Positions 44,534-54,178 are shown, numbered from the stretch's first letter. The stretch is 64,000 nt of DNA from Butyrivibrio sp. YAB3001 (GCF_900112195.1 NZ_FOKR01000004.1:269503-333502), one strand, 5' to 3'. Notes: generated from the letters alone by a model not told the origin. A program made the numbers and translations.

Positions 44534-44881
44534 TCCTGCAAATCTCAGTGATATTAAACCCCAAAACAAAATCTATGCTTTTTTATTTTAATAGGAAAGT
44601 TCAGTCCTGTCATTTAACCTGTCCCATAAACTTTTTCACAAGAGCAGGTCACCATATCAAATCTCAATTTGCTCATCAGAGTGCATAAATATTTTTTACA
44701 CTTCTAATAATCCACAAGTTATACATCCCTGTAGATTTTACATACACCGCACTCATGATAATCATATCCAAGATCATATTCATCATGTCCAGGGCAGAAT
44801 ATTTTTACTCTGTTACAAAAGAACAATTATGAATTATAATTTTTTTGTTGGGGTTGAGATAAAAATACGATACGAGGAGAA
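44534..44881. other. Intergenic region with Cys-rich remnant
   Basis: About 350 bp. On the minus strand 44719-44826 reads CNRVKIFCPGHDEYDLGYD and HECGVCKIYRDV before a stop, which looks like the metal-binding end of a lost gene. The GH95 promoter must lie to the right. Confidence 0.4.
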
Positions 44882-47026
44882 ATGAATATGAATCCTATGA
44901 AAATTGAATTTGATAGTCCTACAACAGACTGGAACTCTGCGTTACCTGTAGGAAACGGAAAAATGGGAGGAATGGTCTATGGACAGCCATATACCGAGAG
45001 AATTCAGCTTAACGAAGACAGCGTCTGGTATGGTGGGCCGCAAGATAGAATAAATCCTTCTGCAAAAGAGAACCTTTCTAAAATTCGTGAATTGATTTTT
45101 GATGGGAAAATACAAGAAGCTCAGGATCTTTGTGCCTTTGCTCTTTCTGGACTTCCTGAAGAAATGCGCCACTATGAGCCGCTTGGAAATCTTTACATTC
45201 ATCATAAAGGAAAGACAAGGAACATGTCGAACTACCATCGTGAGCTCAACATGGAGAATGCAGTTGCTACTGTCAGTTTTACCTGGGATGAGGTCAACTA
45301 TAAAAGAGAAGTAATCGCAAGCTATCCTCAAAATGCAATCATTGTTCACTTGACGGCAGATAAACCTGGAAGTATCAGTTTTCATTCCCTTCTGGCCAAG
45401 GGTGGTACACCTTGGGATTACAGCCCTTATGAGCTTCAGGAATGTCGTAGACCTAATTATAATATTTACTCTGACCGTATCGTTGCCTTAGATGGTAACC
45501 TTCAGCTCATGGAAGCCCAATGTGGTGGAAAAGGAGCCGTCAACACAGCGACTTCCATGAAGGTTGTTCCTATAGGTGGTACAGTAAAGATAATTGGTAA
45601 CAGTATCATAGTGGAAAATGCCGATGAAGCTATGATTATTGTTACGGCTGATACAACATTTAGAGAAGCAGATCCTGTAACTAGCGCAATTAACAGAGCA
45701 AATAAAATAGCCGAGTTCACTTGGCAACAACTTTTGGAAGAGCACATAAATGACTATAAAGCCCTCTTTGACAGAGTCAAATTGGAAATAGAAGGACAGG
45801 ATGAAATCGTAAGATTTTTCCAGTTTGGACGCTATCTGACAATTGCTGGTAGCAGACCGGGCTCTCTTCCTTTGAATCTCCAGGGTATCTGGAATCAGGA
45901 TTACGCTCCAGCCTGGGGAAGCAAATTTACGATAAATATTAACGCTGAGATGAACTACTGGCCTGTTTTTATCTGCAATTTGGCAGAATGTAATGAGCCA
46001 TTAATTACGTTTATTGAGCGTATGCGTCCAAGCGGACGGGATACCGCACGAAGAATGTATGGATGTAAGGGCTTTGTAGCTCATCACAATACGGATATTT
46101 GGTGTGATACAGCCCCTCAGGATGTATGCATATCGTCATCATATTGGGTCATGGGAGCTGCGTGGCTTTGCCTTCATATTTGGGAACAATACCTGTTTAC
46201 TCAGGATGTGTACTTTTTAAAAGAGCACTATCCTGCTATGGAAGAAGCAGCGGAGTTTCTTGCAGATTTCCTTATCGAAGATAAAGATAGCAATTATCTG
46301 GTAATCAGTCCTTCACTTTCGCCTGAAAATACATATATCTTGCCTAACGGAGAAAGGGGAATCATTTGCAAAGGAGCTTCTATGGATAATCAGATTATCC
46401 GAGAATTGTTTAATGCATGCATTGAAGCAGAGAAGATTCTTGGTATTTCCGATGGTCAGAGCGATATTTTTGCCAAGATATTAGAGCGGATTGCTCCGAT
46501 TGAGATTGGTAAGTATGGACAGATAATGGAATGGAATGAAGACTATGAAGAGGCATTCCCCGGCCATCGTCATATATCACAGCTGTTTGCCCTTTATCCG
46601 GGAAGCCAGATTACTGGGAAAGACACACCGGAACTTATGGAAGCTGCCAAGAAAACTATTGAGCGACGACTTGCGTCAGGTGGAGGTCATTCAGGCTGGA
46701 GTAGAGCATGGATTATAAATATGTACGCAAGACTGGGAGAAGGGGACAAAGCCCACTCTAACATCATGGAGCTTATAAACAAACAGACCCTTCCTAATCT
46801 TTTTGATAACCATCCACCCTTCCAGATTGATGGAAACTTTGGATGCTGTGCTGCTATTGCAGAAATGCTGGTTCAAAGTCATGAGGATGAAGTGAAACTG
46901 CTTCCTGCCCTCCCTTCTGCTTGGCAAAACGGTCGAGTTGAAGGTCTGAAGCTTAGAGGAGGAAAGACATTAAAACTTCTCGAATGGAAAGATGGACAGA
47001 TTACTAGCGTCGAAATAGAACAATAA
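44882..47026 (+). CDS. GH95 alpha-L-fucosidase
   Basis: This 714-aa cytoplasmic enzyme (no signal peptide) has the GH95 opening [18 protein letters not shown], the substrate-binding INAEMNYWP and the end [20 protein letters not shown]. It should release alpha-1,2-fucose from host or plant glycans taken up as oligosaccharides. It is slightly shorter than usual because a linker before FQFGRYL is compressed. GAGGAGA precedes ATG; a second ATG six bases on is possible. Confidence 0.92.
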   Translation: MNMNPMKIEFDSPTTDWNSALPVGNGKMGGMVYGQPYTERIQLNEDSVWYGGPQDRINPSAKENLSKIRELIFDGKIQEAQDLCAFALSGLPEEMRHYEPLGNLYIHHKGKTRNMSNYHRELNMENAVATVSFTWDEVNYKREVIASYPQNAIIVHLTADKPGSISFHSLLAKGGTPWDYSPYELQECRRPNYNIYSDRIVALDGNLQLMEAQCGGKGAVNTATSMKVVPIGGTVKIIGNSIIVENADEAMIIVTADTTFREADPVTSAINRANKIAEFTWQQLLEEHINDYKALFDRVKLEIEGQDEIVRFFQFGRYLTIAGSRPGSLPLNLQGIWNQDYAPAWGSKFTININAEMNYWPVFICNLAECNEPLITFIERMRPSGRDTARRMYGCKGFVAHHNTDIWCDTAPQDVCISSSYWVMGAAWLCLHIWEQYLFTQDVYFLKEHYPAMEEAAEFLADFLIEDKDSNYLVISPSLSPENTYILPNGERGIICKGASMDNQIIRELFNACIEAEKILGISDGQSDIFAKILERIAPIEIGKYGQIMEWNEDYEEAFPGHRHISQLFALYPGSQITGKDTPELMEAAKKTIERRLASGGGHSGWSRAWIINMYARLGEGDKAHSNIMELINKQTLPNLFDNHPPFQIDGNFGCCAAIAEMLVQSHEDEVKLLPALPSAWQNGRVEGLKLRGGKTLKLLEWKDGQITSVEIEQ

Positions 47027-47130
47027 AAGCTTCATTCTCTACAAACTGCTCCTAATGATAGAATTTTCCTACTTCATATGTCACATAAAAAGCCTACCTC
47101 GCAAAGTCAGTATTACTAAAAAAGTCACTA

Positions 47131-47190
47131 AAAAAGACCCTTTCAGCGCTGGTGAAGCAAAAGCCACCTTAACTGAAAAGGTCTTTTCTT
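47131..47190 (+). terminator. Bidirectional-type hairpin
   Basis: Arms AAAAAGACCCTTTCAG and CTGAAAAGGTCTTTT around a loop that has its own partial pairing. It lies between the convergent GH95 and GNAT genes and could end both. Confidence 0.65.
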
Positions 47191-47290
47191 TTTATGATTT
47201 CGTTTTATCGTACGTGAAGCATAAGCCACTCAGACTACTTAACCACATCCCTCATAAGAAAACATTTCCGATAGCCCCTGGCTTGCACAT

Positions 47291-47785
47291 TCACAACATG
47301 TTTGCTGTAGATATCTTTCTCTGTCGTCTTATCTTGAATTTATGCCTTGCCCTGTCATTGTCGCTGTATACCCCAAGCTCTACCTGCTCAAAGCCATTTG
47401 CTCTTGCCTGCTTAAGAGCTATCTGCATCATAAAGCTTCCAAGCCCCATTCTTGTATACATCTGCCTGATAGACATTCCGAGATAGGCGCGATGAAGATA
47501 TTTAATATGTGGCCTTATGAGTGTTACACCAAGATCTCCGATCAACTTATCTTCAATATAAGCACTTACCATGAAGTCTCTGTCGCTTTCAGCAACGCTT
47601 CCAAGAATCTCTGTAATCTTCTCTAGATTGAACTGACCGTCTTCAGGCTCTCTTGCCATAAAGTGCGTCTCAGCAGAAGTTGCTTCCCTATGAAGCTTTA
47701 CCTTCAATGCATCCTCTGGCCCTGCGCTCTTAATCACGATTTCTCGCCCATCAGGTAAAATGTATTTCTGTTCATTTATTCTCAT
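47291..47785 (-). CDS. GNAT acetyltransferase, altered C-terminus
   Basis: This 164-aa protein has the GNAT core (YLGMSIRQMYTRMGLGSFMM with the acetyl-CoA loop, ANGFEQVELGVYSDNDRA). After DNDRARH the usual Y-x-K-x-G-F end is replaced by KFKIRRQRKISTANML, which looks like a frameshift or fusion. CGGAGG precedes ATG at 47785. Substrate unknown. Confidence 0.75.
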   Translation of the reverse strand: MRINEQKYILPDGREIVIKSAGPEDALKVKLHREATSAETHFMAREPEDGQFNLEKITEILGSVAESDRDFMVSAYIEDKLIGDLGVTLIRPHIKYLHRAYLGMSIRQMYTRMGLGSFMMQIALKQARANGFEQVELGVYSDNDRARHKFKIRRQRKISTANML

Positions 47786-47864
47786 AGCCACCTCCGAAAA
47801 AAAAGACCTCTTCAAACTCTCGCTTGATGAGGCCTTGTAAACTATATCAGTTATAAAACACTAA

Positions 47865-47978
47865 CTATGCCCTACACTTAATCTTATCCTCATCATACAT
47901 ATCAAAATCAAACCCCTGATTATCATTCACGGGCTTATTGGTGACCATGTATGTTGTAACGAGAATAAGTCTTTCCAT
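47865..47978 (-). CDS. 37-aa small protein with own promoter
   Basis: ATG at 47978 follows AAAGGTAGATGCT and encodes MERLILVTTYMVTNKPV, an acidic middle (GFDFDMYDED) and the end KIKCRA. A consensus promoter stands 30-60 bp upstream. The VTTYxV motif near the start also occurs in the 39-aa frame at 9074-9193. Function unknown. Confidence 0.6.
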   Translation of the reverse strand: MERLILVTTYMVTNKPVNDNQGFDFDMYDEDKIKCRA

Positions 47979-48201
47979 AGCATCTACCTTTCTGAAAATT
48001 ATTAGTTGTAAGTATAGTTGACTGACAAATCGCTGTCAATACTATTTTTCTCTGATTTTTTAAACCGATGGGTTCAAACGTCAACAGCCTGTTGACGTTT
48101 TTATATTCATCAGTATTCTCAACGCACTCTCTTATCACACGTGCTACTTCCAAAGGAATCTCTACAATCTCATCATCAACATTTTCATTTTCCGGAAGCA
48201 T
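47935..48201 (-). CDS. 88-codon ORF, doubtful beyond residue 50
   Basis: ATG at 48201 follows TTGAGGAATAAACT and opens with acidic, helical sequence (MLPENENVDDEIVEIPLE, VIRECVENTDEYKN). The distal part runs through the palindrome at 48076-48100 and the promoter at 48011-48039 and reads poorly. It may be a truncated gene whose end was lost. Confidence 0.4.
   Translation of the reverse strand: MLPENENVDDEIVEIPLEVARVIRECVENTDEYKNVNRLLTFEPIGLKNQRKIVLTAICQSTILTTNNFQKGRCYGKTYSRYNIHGHQ
48011..48039 (-). promoter_or_regulatory. Consensus promoter of 37-aa gene
   Basis: TTGACA (48034-48039), 17 bp, TATACT (48011-48016) on the minus strand. The spacer contains TGACA-N6-TGTCA, a possible operator overlapping the -35 box. 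Confidence 0.75.
48076..48100. promoter_or_regulatory. 25-bp near-perfect palindrome
   Basis: AAACGTCAACAG and CTGTTGACGTTT are 12-bp perfect arms around a single C. It lies 37 bp upstream of the -35 box of the 37-aa gene. It may be an operator. In the plus direction it is followed by TTATATTC, so a terminator role is weaker. Confidence 0.6.
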
Positions 48202-48335
48202 AGTTTATTCCTCAATAATTCCCCTTAGTTTTCTGATTGCAGCATTAATTGAATCTTGAATTACTTTGCTTGCAGGATTACTATTATCCAATAAGCGCAA
48301 GAAATGACATCTTATATCCAAAATGGAGTTTTATT

Positions 48336-49550
48336 ATGAGAAAAAAGACACTGTTACTAGCATTTAGTGCAGCTTTTATATTAAGTGCCTGCGGAAGCAA
48401 TAGCACCACCAATACTCAAGAAGATTCTGCTGATGAAGCTTCATCAGCTATCAGCATAGAAGCAGCTGAAGAGTCAGCTTCAATAGCCGAGACGCTTGAA
48501 GACAATTCTAATACCGAAAACTCTTCAGAAATAAATGGCTATTTACCATCTTCTGCAACTGATTATAAGCAGGCTTATAAAGAAATTATCAAATATGAAC
48601 AGGAAAGATTAGCTTCTGTTTCGCCAGATGATTATGACGAATATGAGGATACCATTGACTGTTATTGGCTATATGACATTGACAAGGACAATACTCCTGA
48701 ACTCTTGATAAGATATGGTCATTGTGAGGCTACCTTCCACGGAAAGCTTTATACATTTATTGAAGGGAAACTCCAACTCATAGATGGTATTGGCATGGGC
48801 CATACTTCATTCTATGCAGTTCCTGATGAAAATGGAATACTTAGCTATTGGGGGCATATGGGATACGGAAGTGCCTCCAAGCTGACACTTCAAAATGGAC
48901 TTCTTGAATCCGAAGAATTGTACTCTGAAGATATTAATGAGAAATTACAGAATGGCGACGATGCTTGGTATAAAGCTGCAAATGAAATAATTGAAGGCGC
49001 ATATTATCTTGAGGCTTTCAATTATTACAGCACCTATCCAATCGAAATGTATGATGTTGTCGCAGATTATTCCTCTGGTAACATCCAATCTGTACCAACA
49101 AGCTATAGCTTCCCTGATAATAACCCGGACTTCTATACTGACATAATGCAAAATGATGTGATCGTAAGCGCTGTAGCACTTGATCAGTTCATGAATACTC
49201 CAGGAGAAGTGCCTTTCAGTATGTTACTTGAACCGGGTCAGATATATGAATACACTCATAGCTATCTTAACGTACATGGACTAACATATGCTGATTTAAA
49301 CTCAGACGGCATATATGAATGCATTTTCTACTTATCTGAAAATGAACAAAACAAAGACTACCGAGCTATATTGAGCCTTCAAGATAGGACTGTATATGCA
49401 TATCTGACGTTTTATCCTGGAGAAACCACGATTACCGAAGATGGTTACTTTGTATCCGAACCAGGTGAGTACACTCATGAACGCTATGTAAAAAGAGTTC
49501 TCTATGACAAGGAAAACGGCTTTACATACGCCGTACCATCAGAACAATAA
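48336..49550 (+). CDS. Lipoprotein, hypothetical
   Basis: This 404-aa lipoprotein starts MRKKTLLLAFSAAFILSAC, then has a Ser/Glu/Ala-rich linker to about residue 75 and a globular part with Asp-rich DxDxD-like turns (YDIDKDNTPELLIRYG; YADLNSDGIYECIFYL), similar to dockerin-like or VCBS-type calcium loops. TGGAG precedes ATG at 48336. Specific function unknown. Confidence 0.75.
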   Translation: MRKKTLLLAFSAAFILSACGSNSTTNTQEDSADEASSAISIEAAEESASIAETLEDNSNTENSSEINGYLPSSATDYKQAYKEIIKYEQERLASVSPDDYDEYEDTIDCYWLYDIDKDNTPELLIRYGHCEATFHGKLYTFIEGKLQLIDGIGMGHTSFYAVPDENGILSYWGHMGYGSASKLTLQNGLLESEELYSEDINEKLQNGDDAWYKAANEIIEGAYYLEAFNYYSTYPIEMYDVVADYSSGNIQSVPTSYSFPDNNPDFYTDIMQNDVIVSAVALDQFMNTPGEVPFSMLLEPGQIYEYTHSYLNVHGLTYADLNSDGIYECIFYLSENEQNKDYRAILSLQDRTVYAYLTFYPGETTITEDGYFVSEPGEYTHERYVKRVLYDKENGFTYAVPSEQ

Positions 49551-49592
49551 ACAAGATCTTTGACGGTATTTCACATAATCCAACATATATAG

Positions 49593-49622
49593 CGAAAACC
49601 AGGCTTTCTAGCCTGGTTTCGT
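49593..49622 (+). terminator. Rho-independent terminator
   Basis: Stem AAACCAGGC/GCCTGGTTT with a TTTCTA loop followed by CGTCTTGTC. Confidence 0.7.
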
Positions 49623-49701
49623 CTTGTCTTTGTAAATAATGTTCTCTCACTGCTCTCGCGCTAAGTATTTATCTCGCTTCAGTAAACATGAATCTATATC
49701 A

Positions 49702-50352
49702 CTATTTTAAATGCCATATCTCTCCGTTGGGCATCTGCATTACATCACCAGGAAGAGTCTCTATAACGTCTCCAGCAAGATTCCTGACAATAGTCTCCTC
49801 CCAGTACTTATAATTCACTCCTTCTCCCTCTTCATGCCACCTTGAAAAGAACAGTTTTTCTCCATCTCTCATGAAAAAAGAATCGTGATCGCCCATTGAT
49901 AGGCTTAGCTTTTCTGGCCATACGATTTCTACTTCATTGCCGCACTGCCTTGAAAGCGTAAGTGGTGCAATACGTAGCTGCAGGTTATAACAATCTTTCA
50001 CGGAAGAGAGTGGAAGCTCAGCATGCGTACTCACCTGATAATCATTGCAATCAAACCTTATTATCCTGATCAATCCATTCGGAAAGTCCACGTCTATAAT
50101 AAAGATTCCACCCTCAAAGAATACGGGTGTTTCACTGTAATGCCCTTCCATCTTCGGTACAGGAAAGAAGATTTGACCGTCCGGATAGTGAACCAGGCAA
50201 AGCTTTCTTCCTTTTACCACATGGCCTTCTCGAAATATTTCTTCTGCCTCATAAAGATCTCCATGTTCATAATCCAGTCCAAAATACCATTCATTGGTGG
50301 CTCCATGAACAGGCTCAATATATGTAATTCCATCAGTCTCTATAGTCTTCAT
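49702..50352 (-). CDS. Hypothetical beta-rich protein
   Basis: This 216-aa soluble protein has repeated short beta motifs with Trp and Phe (NEWYFGLDYEHGDLYEAEEI, GGIFIIDVDFPNGLIRIIRF), resembling a small beta-propeller. It overlaps the stop of the HD-domain gene. ATG at 50352 or GTG at 50358 are both possible. Family not recognised. Confidence 0.65.
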   Translation of the reverse strand: MKTIETDGITYIEPVHGATNEWYFGLDYEHGDLYEAEEIFREGHVVKGRKLCLVHYPDGQIFFPVPKMEGHYSETPVFFEGGIFIIDVDFPNGLIRIIRFDCNDYQVSTHAELPLSSVKDCYNLQLRIAPLTLSRQCGNEVEIVWPEKLSLSMGDHDSFFMRDGEKLFFSRWHEEGEGVNYKYWEETIVRNLAGDVIETLPGDVMQMPNGEIWHLK

Positions 50353-50354
50353 TG

Positions 50355-50942
50355 TCACTTGATGTTGCCCTTTCTGATATGCTCCTGGATCAGCTTATCA
50401 GTAACTTCCTGGTACAGCTTCTCAGAACCAAGTCTTGTCTTGCTCTGCCTACCATAGACCTGATCAATAGTAACGCCATGCTCCTTCCAATCCGAGCCTC
50501 CATTGCTGTTGTTGAGAAGCAGTGGCTGAAGATTATCCATGGCATGAGCATACTTTGACTCAGGTGTTTCATAGGTTTCAAACTCATCAAAAAGAGCTAT
50601 CAGCTCCGCCTTTTGGTCATCAGGTAAAAGAGAAAAGATTCTTTCTTTTGCCTTATCTTCACGCTCTTTCTGAGTCTTGAGACCTTCCGCATCATAGGCA
50701 TAAGTATCTCCGGCATCGATTTCCACCACATCATGGATCATACACATAAGCATGACTTTTGCAATGTCCACGGGTTCATTAGAATACTCTTTTAAAAGAT
50801 AAGCCATAAGAGCCATGTGCCAGGCATGCTCTGCGTCATTCTCATTTCTGCCATGACCGGAAAGATGTGTCTGTCTGAAAATATTCTTTTCCTTATCGAC
50901 TTCTAATGCAAAATCAAGCTGTTTCTTTAGTCTCTCGTCCAT
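50355..50942 (-). CDS. HD domain phosphohydrolase (YfbR-like)
   Basis: This 195-aa protein has the HD metal site: His in DAEHAWHMALMAYLL, the HD pair in CMIHDVVEIDAGDTYAYD and a distal Asp. This form is closest to 5'-nucleotidases of the YfbR group that act on deoxynucleotides. The next gene is translationally coupled. Confidence 0.88.
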   Translation of the reverse strand: MDERLKKQLDFALEVDKEKNIFRQTHLSGHGRNENDAEHAWHMALMAYLLKEYSNEPVDIAKVMLMCMIHDVVEIDAGDTYAYDAEGLKTQKEREDKAKERIFSLLPDDQKAELIALFDEFETYETPESKYAHAMDNLQPLLLNNSNGGSDWKEHGVTIDQVYGRQSKTRLGSEKLYQEVTDKLIQEHIRKGNIK

Positions 50943-51191
50943 TTCCGTGCCTCCATGAACTGGTCTTTAAATCTGGTGCTCCCGCACAAGGTAATTACCG
51001 GATATTTCCCCTGCATATGTTCTCCCCGCTCAATTTTAATCGGTATTTAATATAAATTTCAATGTAATTATAGTATGATAGAAACACCTCTTGTAAGGAT
51101 TTTGGGATGTCCTTACATATCATAAGACAAGCCGATGCAAGCCGATTTCCGGTTCCCTCGCATCGGCTTGAACTCGTTTCCGCGAAACTCT
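50943..51191. other. Intergenic region with long hairpin
   Basis: About 250 bp. CAAGCCGATGC (51123-51133) pairs with GCATCGGCTTG (51153-51163), and a third GCCGATTT copy lies in the loop. It follows the flavin reductase gene on the minus strand and may be its terminator without a clear U run. Confidence 0.5.
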
Positions 51192-51752
51192 TTACAATAA
51201 AGCTTTTCCACTCCCCCAGGCATCGCCAACTTTCTCGCCAACAACATGATAAGCATTGTTAAAAGGATCAAAGGTAATTGGCTTAACCTTGCTTACATCA
51301 ACCTTGCCATCTGTAAGAGCTGCCTCATCTACGCTGACATTAACGATCTCGCCCTTAAGAATGCAGGAATCATGGTCAAAGCTCTTTACCTTGCATTCCA
51401 TACACACAGCAAGTTCATTGATGATAGGTGCGTTTACATTAGGGCTCTTTGTTGCAGTGAATCCGGCCTTTGCAAACTTATCCTCATCTTTATTGCCTGA
51501 AGCCATGCCAACAAAGTCGCACGCTGCAACATGGTCCGCATCAGCCATGCTGATTGTAAAGGCTCTGGTCTTCTCGAAGTTCTTGCAAGTCTTGTGATCA
51601 ACAGAAAGACAAACCGAGATCTCATTCATCTCGCTGATTCCGCCCCATGCTGCATTCATGGCATTAGGCTTTCCATTCTCATCATATGTGCCAATAATCC
51701 ACACTGGCTGTGGGTAACTAAACGGCTTTGCTCCAAAATCTTTTCTGCTCAT
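51192..51752 (-). CDS. Flavin reductase family protein
   Basis: This 186-aa FMN-binding split-barrel protein has PQPVWIIGTYDENGKPNAMN, then AFTISMADADHVAACDFVG, the pattern of flavin reductase-like proteins in anaerobes. GGAGG lies eight bases ahead of ATG at 51752. It probably reduces flavin or an electron carrier with NAD(P)H. Confidence 0.87.
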   Translation of the reverse strand: MSRKDFGAKPFSYPQPVWIIGTYDENGKPNAMNAAWGGISEMNEISVCLSVDHKTCKNFEKTRAFTISMADADHVAACDFVGMASGNKDEDKFAKAGFTATKSPNVNAPIINELAVCMECKVKSFDHDSCILKGEIVNVSVDEAALTDGKVDVSKVKPITFDPFNNAYHVVGEKVGDAWGSGKALL

Positions 51753-51819
51753 ATTCATGTCCTCCAAGCTATTATCATCAACGCATCCATTAACATTTTA
51801 CTATATTCCCGGGCATTAA

Positions 51820-51860
51820 AAAATGCCATGTGACGGCATTTATACCGAAACATGGCACTT
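51820..51860 (-). terminator. Rho-independent terminator
   Basis: TGCCATGT/ACATGGCA arms with an inner partial stem, followed by TTTTTTAATG on the minus strand, just after the nitroreductase stop. Confidence 0.65.
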
Positions 51861-51865
51861 ATGGT

Positions 51866-52378
51866 TTAAATATAACTTACTGTCTCTGACTGTTCTTTTC
51901 TGCTGTTGTGATTATCAAGTGGCCCCGCTCCTTCTGCAGCATAACCAAGATCAAGAAGCATCAGGATTTCCTCGTTCTCTGGAAGTCCGAGGTCCCTTGC
52001 AAGTACGTCCGGGTCAAAGAAATTGAGCCAGCAGCTGTCCACTCCTTCGTTTGCTGCAGCAAGCATCAGATGTGTTGCTACAATAGAAGCATCTTCAATA
52101 CCAGAATCTCTTTTGCCACCTGGGTATGTGAATACATTATTCTTATCAAAAGCTACAACGAGTACTGTTGGAGCGCCATAGCGACAAGGAGTTGCCTTAT
52201 CAATCTTGGCCAAGTTCTCTTCTGACTCAACGACATAGATGCGCTGCTCCTGAAGATTCTTGGCTGTAGGTGAAAGACGACCTGCTTCAAGGATCTCATT
52301 AAGTCTTGCTCTGTCCACCTTTCTCTCACTGTACTTCTTACATGAATAGCGGTTCTTTACTACGTCTTTAAATTCCAT
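51866..52378 (-). CDS. Nitroreductase family protein
   Basis: This 170-aa FMN protein opens FKDVVKNRYSCKKYSERKVD, with SPTAKNLQEQRIYVV and the end LDLGYAAEGAGPL. It should reduce nitro or quinone compounds. AGAGGAGG precedes ATG at 52378. A different nitroreductase end lies as a remnant at 23965-24138. Confidence 0.9.
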   Translation of the reverse strand: MEFKDVVKNRYSCKKYSERKVDRARLNEILEAGRLSPTAKNLQEQRIYVVESEENLAKIDKATPCRYGAPTVLVVAFDKNNVFTYPGGKRDSGIEDASIVATHLMLAAANEGVDSCWLNFFDPDVLARDLGLPENEEILMLLDLGYAAEGAGPLDNHNSRKEQSETVSYI

Positions 52379-52418
52379 CTTTTTATCCCTCCTCTTAAGA
52401 CATATCTTAATCTCCATC

Positions 52419-53165
52419 TTATTTCAAAGCAGCGCTGAGACTGTTAGGAATACCTCTCGGCCCTCTCACTGCATAGATTCCATACTCTGATTTAAGCCTT
52501 TCAAACGTGAATGCATCACGCTTATAGCGCTTCAAAAGCTTGATCTTCATAAGCGCGTTGATCTTAAGATTCTTATCCTCGTAGTAATACGGAATATCAA
52601 CCTCTCTAACTTTGCACTTGTAAAGGATTGCAGATACCGGAGCTCCCACATACATAAATACCGTATCGCCTTTGATGATTCCTGCTCCCTGCTTCCAATC
52701 AATCTCATCAGCTGCATCAAATGCTGCTTCAATGTCGTAATACTTGGGATTCGCAGGGACTATCCATTCTTTTGGCTGTCTGAACTTGTCCTTTTTCTTC
52801 TTTGAAGCCGTATCCAGGAAGCTGGCATCAATCATTCTGCAAACCTGCTGCAGGTCCACACTTCCATCAAGCATTATGGTTATCCATTTTTGCTTATTCA
52901 TGTGATAGCCAGAAAGATATCCCTCCTGCTGCAAAAGAATATCTCTGAGCATCAGATCATCAATCTTCACATCAATGATGTCAATTCGCTCATTTCCCGG
53001 AAGCCCAAGTTTATCTGCGTCAACATCCATGATGATTGCAAACCATTTCCGATTATCATCATGCCTGAAAACAGCATAGTCCGGATAACTCCTCCAAAGA
53101 TTCTCAGGTGAGGCCTTATACTTTTTCTTTATATACTTAACTACTTCTTCACGAATTGAAGTCAT
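52419..53165 (-). CDS. MmcQ/YjbR protein with EVE-like C-terminus
   Basis: This 248-aa protein joins a MmcQ/YjbR domain (about 10-120: NLWRSYPDYAVFRHDDNRKWFAII) to a C-terminal part (about 130-248) that looks like an EVE/PUA-type domain (EWIVPANPKYYDIEAAFD, GDTVFMYVGAPV). YjbR proteins bind DNA; EVE domains read modified bases. The fusion is uncommon in my experience. GAGG precedes ATG. Confidence 0.78.
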   Translation of the reverse strand: MTSIREEVVKYIKKKYKASPENLWRSYPDYAVFRHDDNRKWFAIIMDVDADKLGLPGNERIDIIDVKIDDLMLRDILLQQEGYLSGYHMNKQKWITIMLDGSVDLQQVCRMIDASFLDTASKKKKDKFRQPKEWIVPANPKYYDIEAAFDAADEIDWKQGAGIIKGDTVFMYVGAPVSAILYKCKVREVDIPYYYEDKNLKINALMKIKLLKRYKRDAFTFERLKSEYGIYAVRGPRGIPNSLSAALK

Positions 53166-53191
53166 CACCAAACCTCATTTACCATCCACCA

Positions 53192-53605
53192 TTAAATTAC
53201 CATAATCAGCGTCCCTGCTCCGATCAGCACACAACCGATCAAAGACTTTGCTGTGAACTCCTCATGTAAAAAGACAAATGCCAGCACCAGCGTAATAACA
53301 ACACTCAGCTTATCGATAGGCACAACTTTCGAAGCTTCACCCATCTGCAGAGCTTTGTAGTAGCATAGCCAGGATGCACCAGTAGCAAGTCCTGACAGAA
53401 TCAAAAAGATCCAGCTCTTTCTGCCGATTGAACTTAAACCGCCCTGAGCACTAGTAATGAACACCATAACCCAGGCCATCACCATAACAACGCAGGTTCT
53501 TATCGCTGTAGCCAGATTAGAATCAACTCCCTCAATGCCGACCTTGGCAAGTATTGATGTCAGTGCTGCAAACACCGCTGATAGAATTGCAAATAAAAAC
53601 CACAT
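53192..53605 (-). CDS. EamA/DMT-type transporter, short
   Basis: This 137-aa protein has five membrane helices and the EamA pattern (FAALTSILAKVGIEGVDSNL, ATGASWLCYYKALQMGEASK, end GCVLIGAGTL). At about half the usual DMT length it resembles single-domain members that dimerise. A 32-bp piece of its 3' end recurs at 8674-8705. Confidence 0.85.
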   Translation of the reverse strand: MWFLFAILSAVFAALTSILAKVGIEGVDSNLATAIRTCVVMVMAWVMVFITSAQGGLSSIGRKSWIFLILSGLATGASWLCYYKALQMGEASKVVPIDKLSVVITLVLAFVFLHEEFTAKSLIGCVLIGAGTLIMVI

Positions 53606-53638
53606 ATCTTCTACGCCCCAATAAGATCTTTCTCTATG

Positions 53639-54178
53639 TTATTCATTCATAAAATCAAGTTTTGGAGCCTCGCCTTCACGCTCAGGCTGCTCATCAAACC
53701 TATGATTCTCAAAATAATACTCATCACCTTTTTCGTTTCGCTCCATCTTCACATGAGGAATTCCGTCCTCCATAAACACATCAGATACTACCTCAAAGCC
53801 TTCTTTGGCATAATAACCTATGGCATATTCCTGAGCTTCAAGATAGATCTTCTTAGCCTTAAGTTGCTCCCTTGCAACTTCTACACCCTTATGAAGGAGC
53901 TGACCACCAATTCCTTTACCATGCTCAAGTGTAACCACCCTACCAATCTGTGCAATACCGGCGCTTACATCATGGTCCTTCCAAAACACTCGAAGGCATC
54001 CTGCAACTCTGCCTGCTTCATTCCAACAAAAGACATGTATCGCATCCTGATCCTTATCATCCAGATCCTGATAAAGGCACTCCTGTTCTGTAACAAAAAT
54101 CTCAAATCTCGTTTTTAATATCTCATAAAGCTCACTGGTGCTGAGCTCGCTAAAATGCTTAACTATCAACTCCGTCAT
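53639..54178 (-). CDS. GNAT acetyltransferase (ElaA-like)
   Basis: This 179-aa protein has the ElaA-type start VKHFSELSTSELYEILKTR and the acetyl-CoA site RVVTLEHGKGIGGQLLHKG. It overlaps the AAA ATPase gene by about 20 bases. Substrate unknown. Confidence 0.88.
   Translation of the reverse strand: MTELIVKHFSELSTSELYEILKTRFEIFVTEQECLYQDLDDKDQDAIHVFCWNEAGRVAGCLRVFWKDHDVSAGIAQIGRVVTLEHGKGIGGQLLHKGVEVAREQLKAKKIYLEAQEYAIGYYAKEGFEVVSDVFMEDGIPHVKMERNEKGDEYYFENHRFDEQPEREGEAPKLDFMNE

Noticed and set aside
44882..47026. A broken GH95 gene because of its shorter length
   Set aside because: The reading frame and all recognisable motifs are intact; only a variable linker is shorter.
48249..48335. The longer start of the lipoprotein at 48336
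   Set aside because: The extra 29 residues have no ribosome site and would bury the signal peptide.
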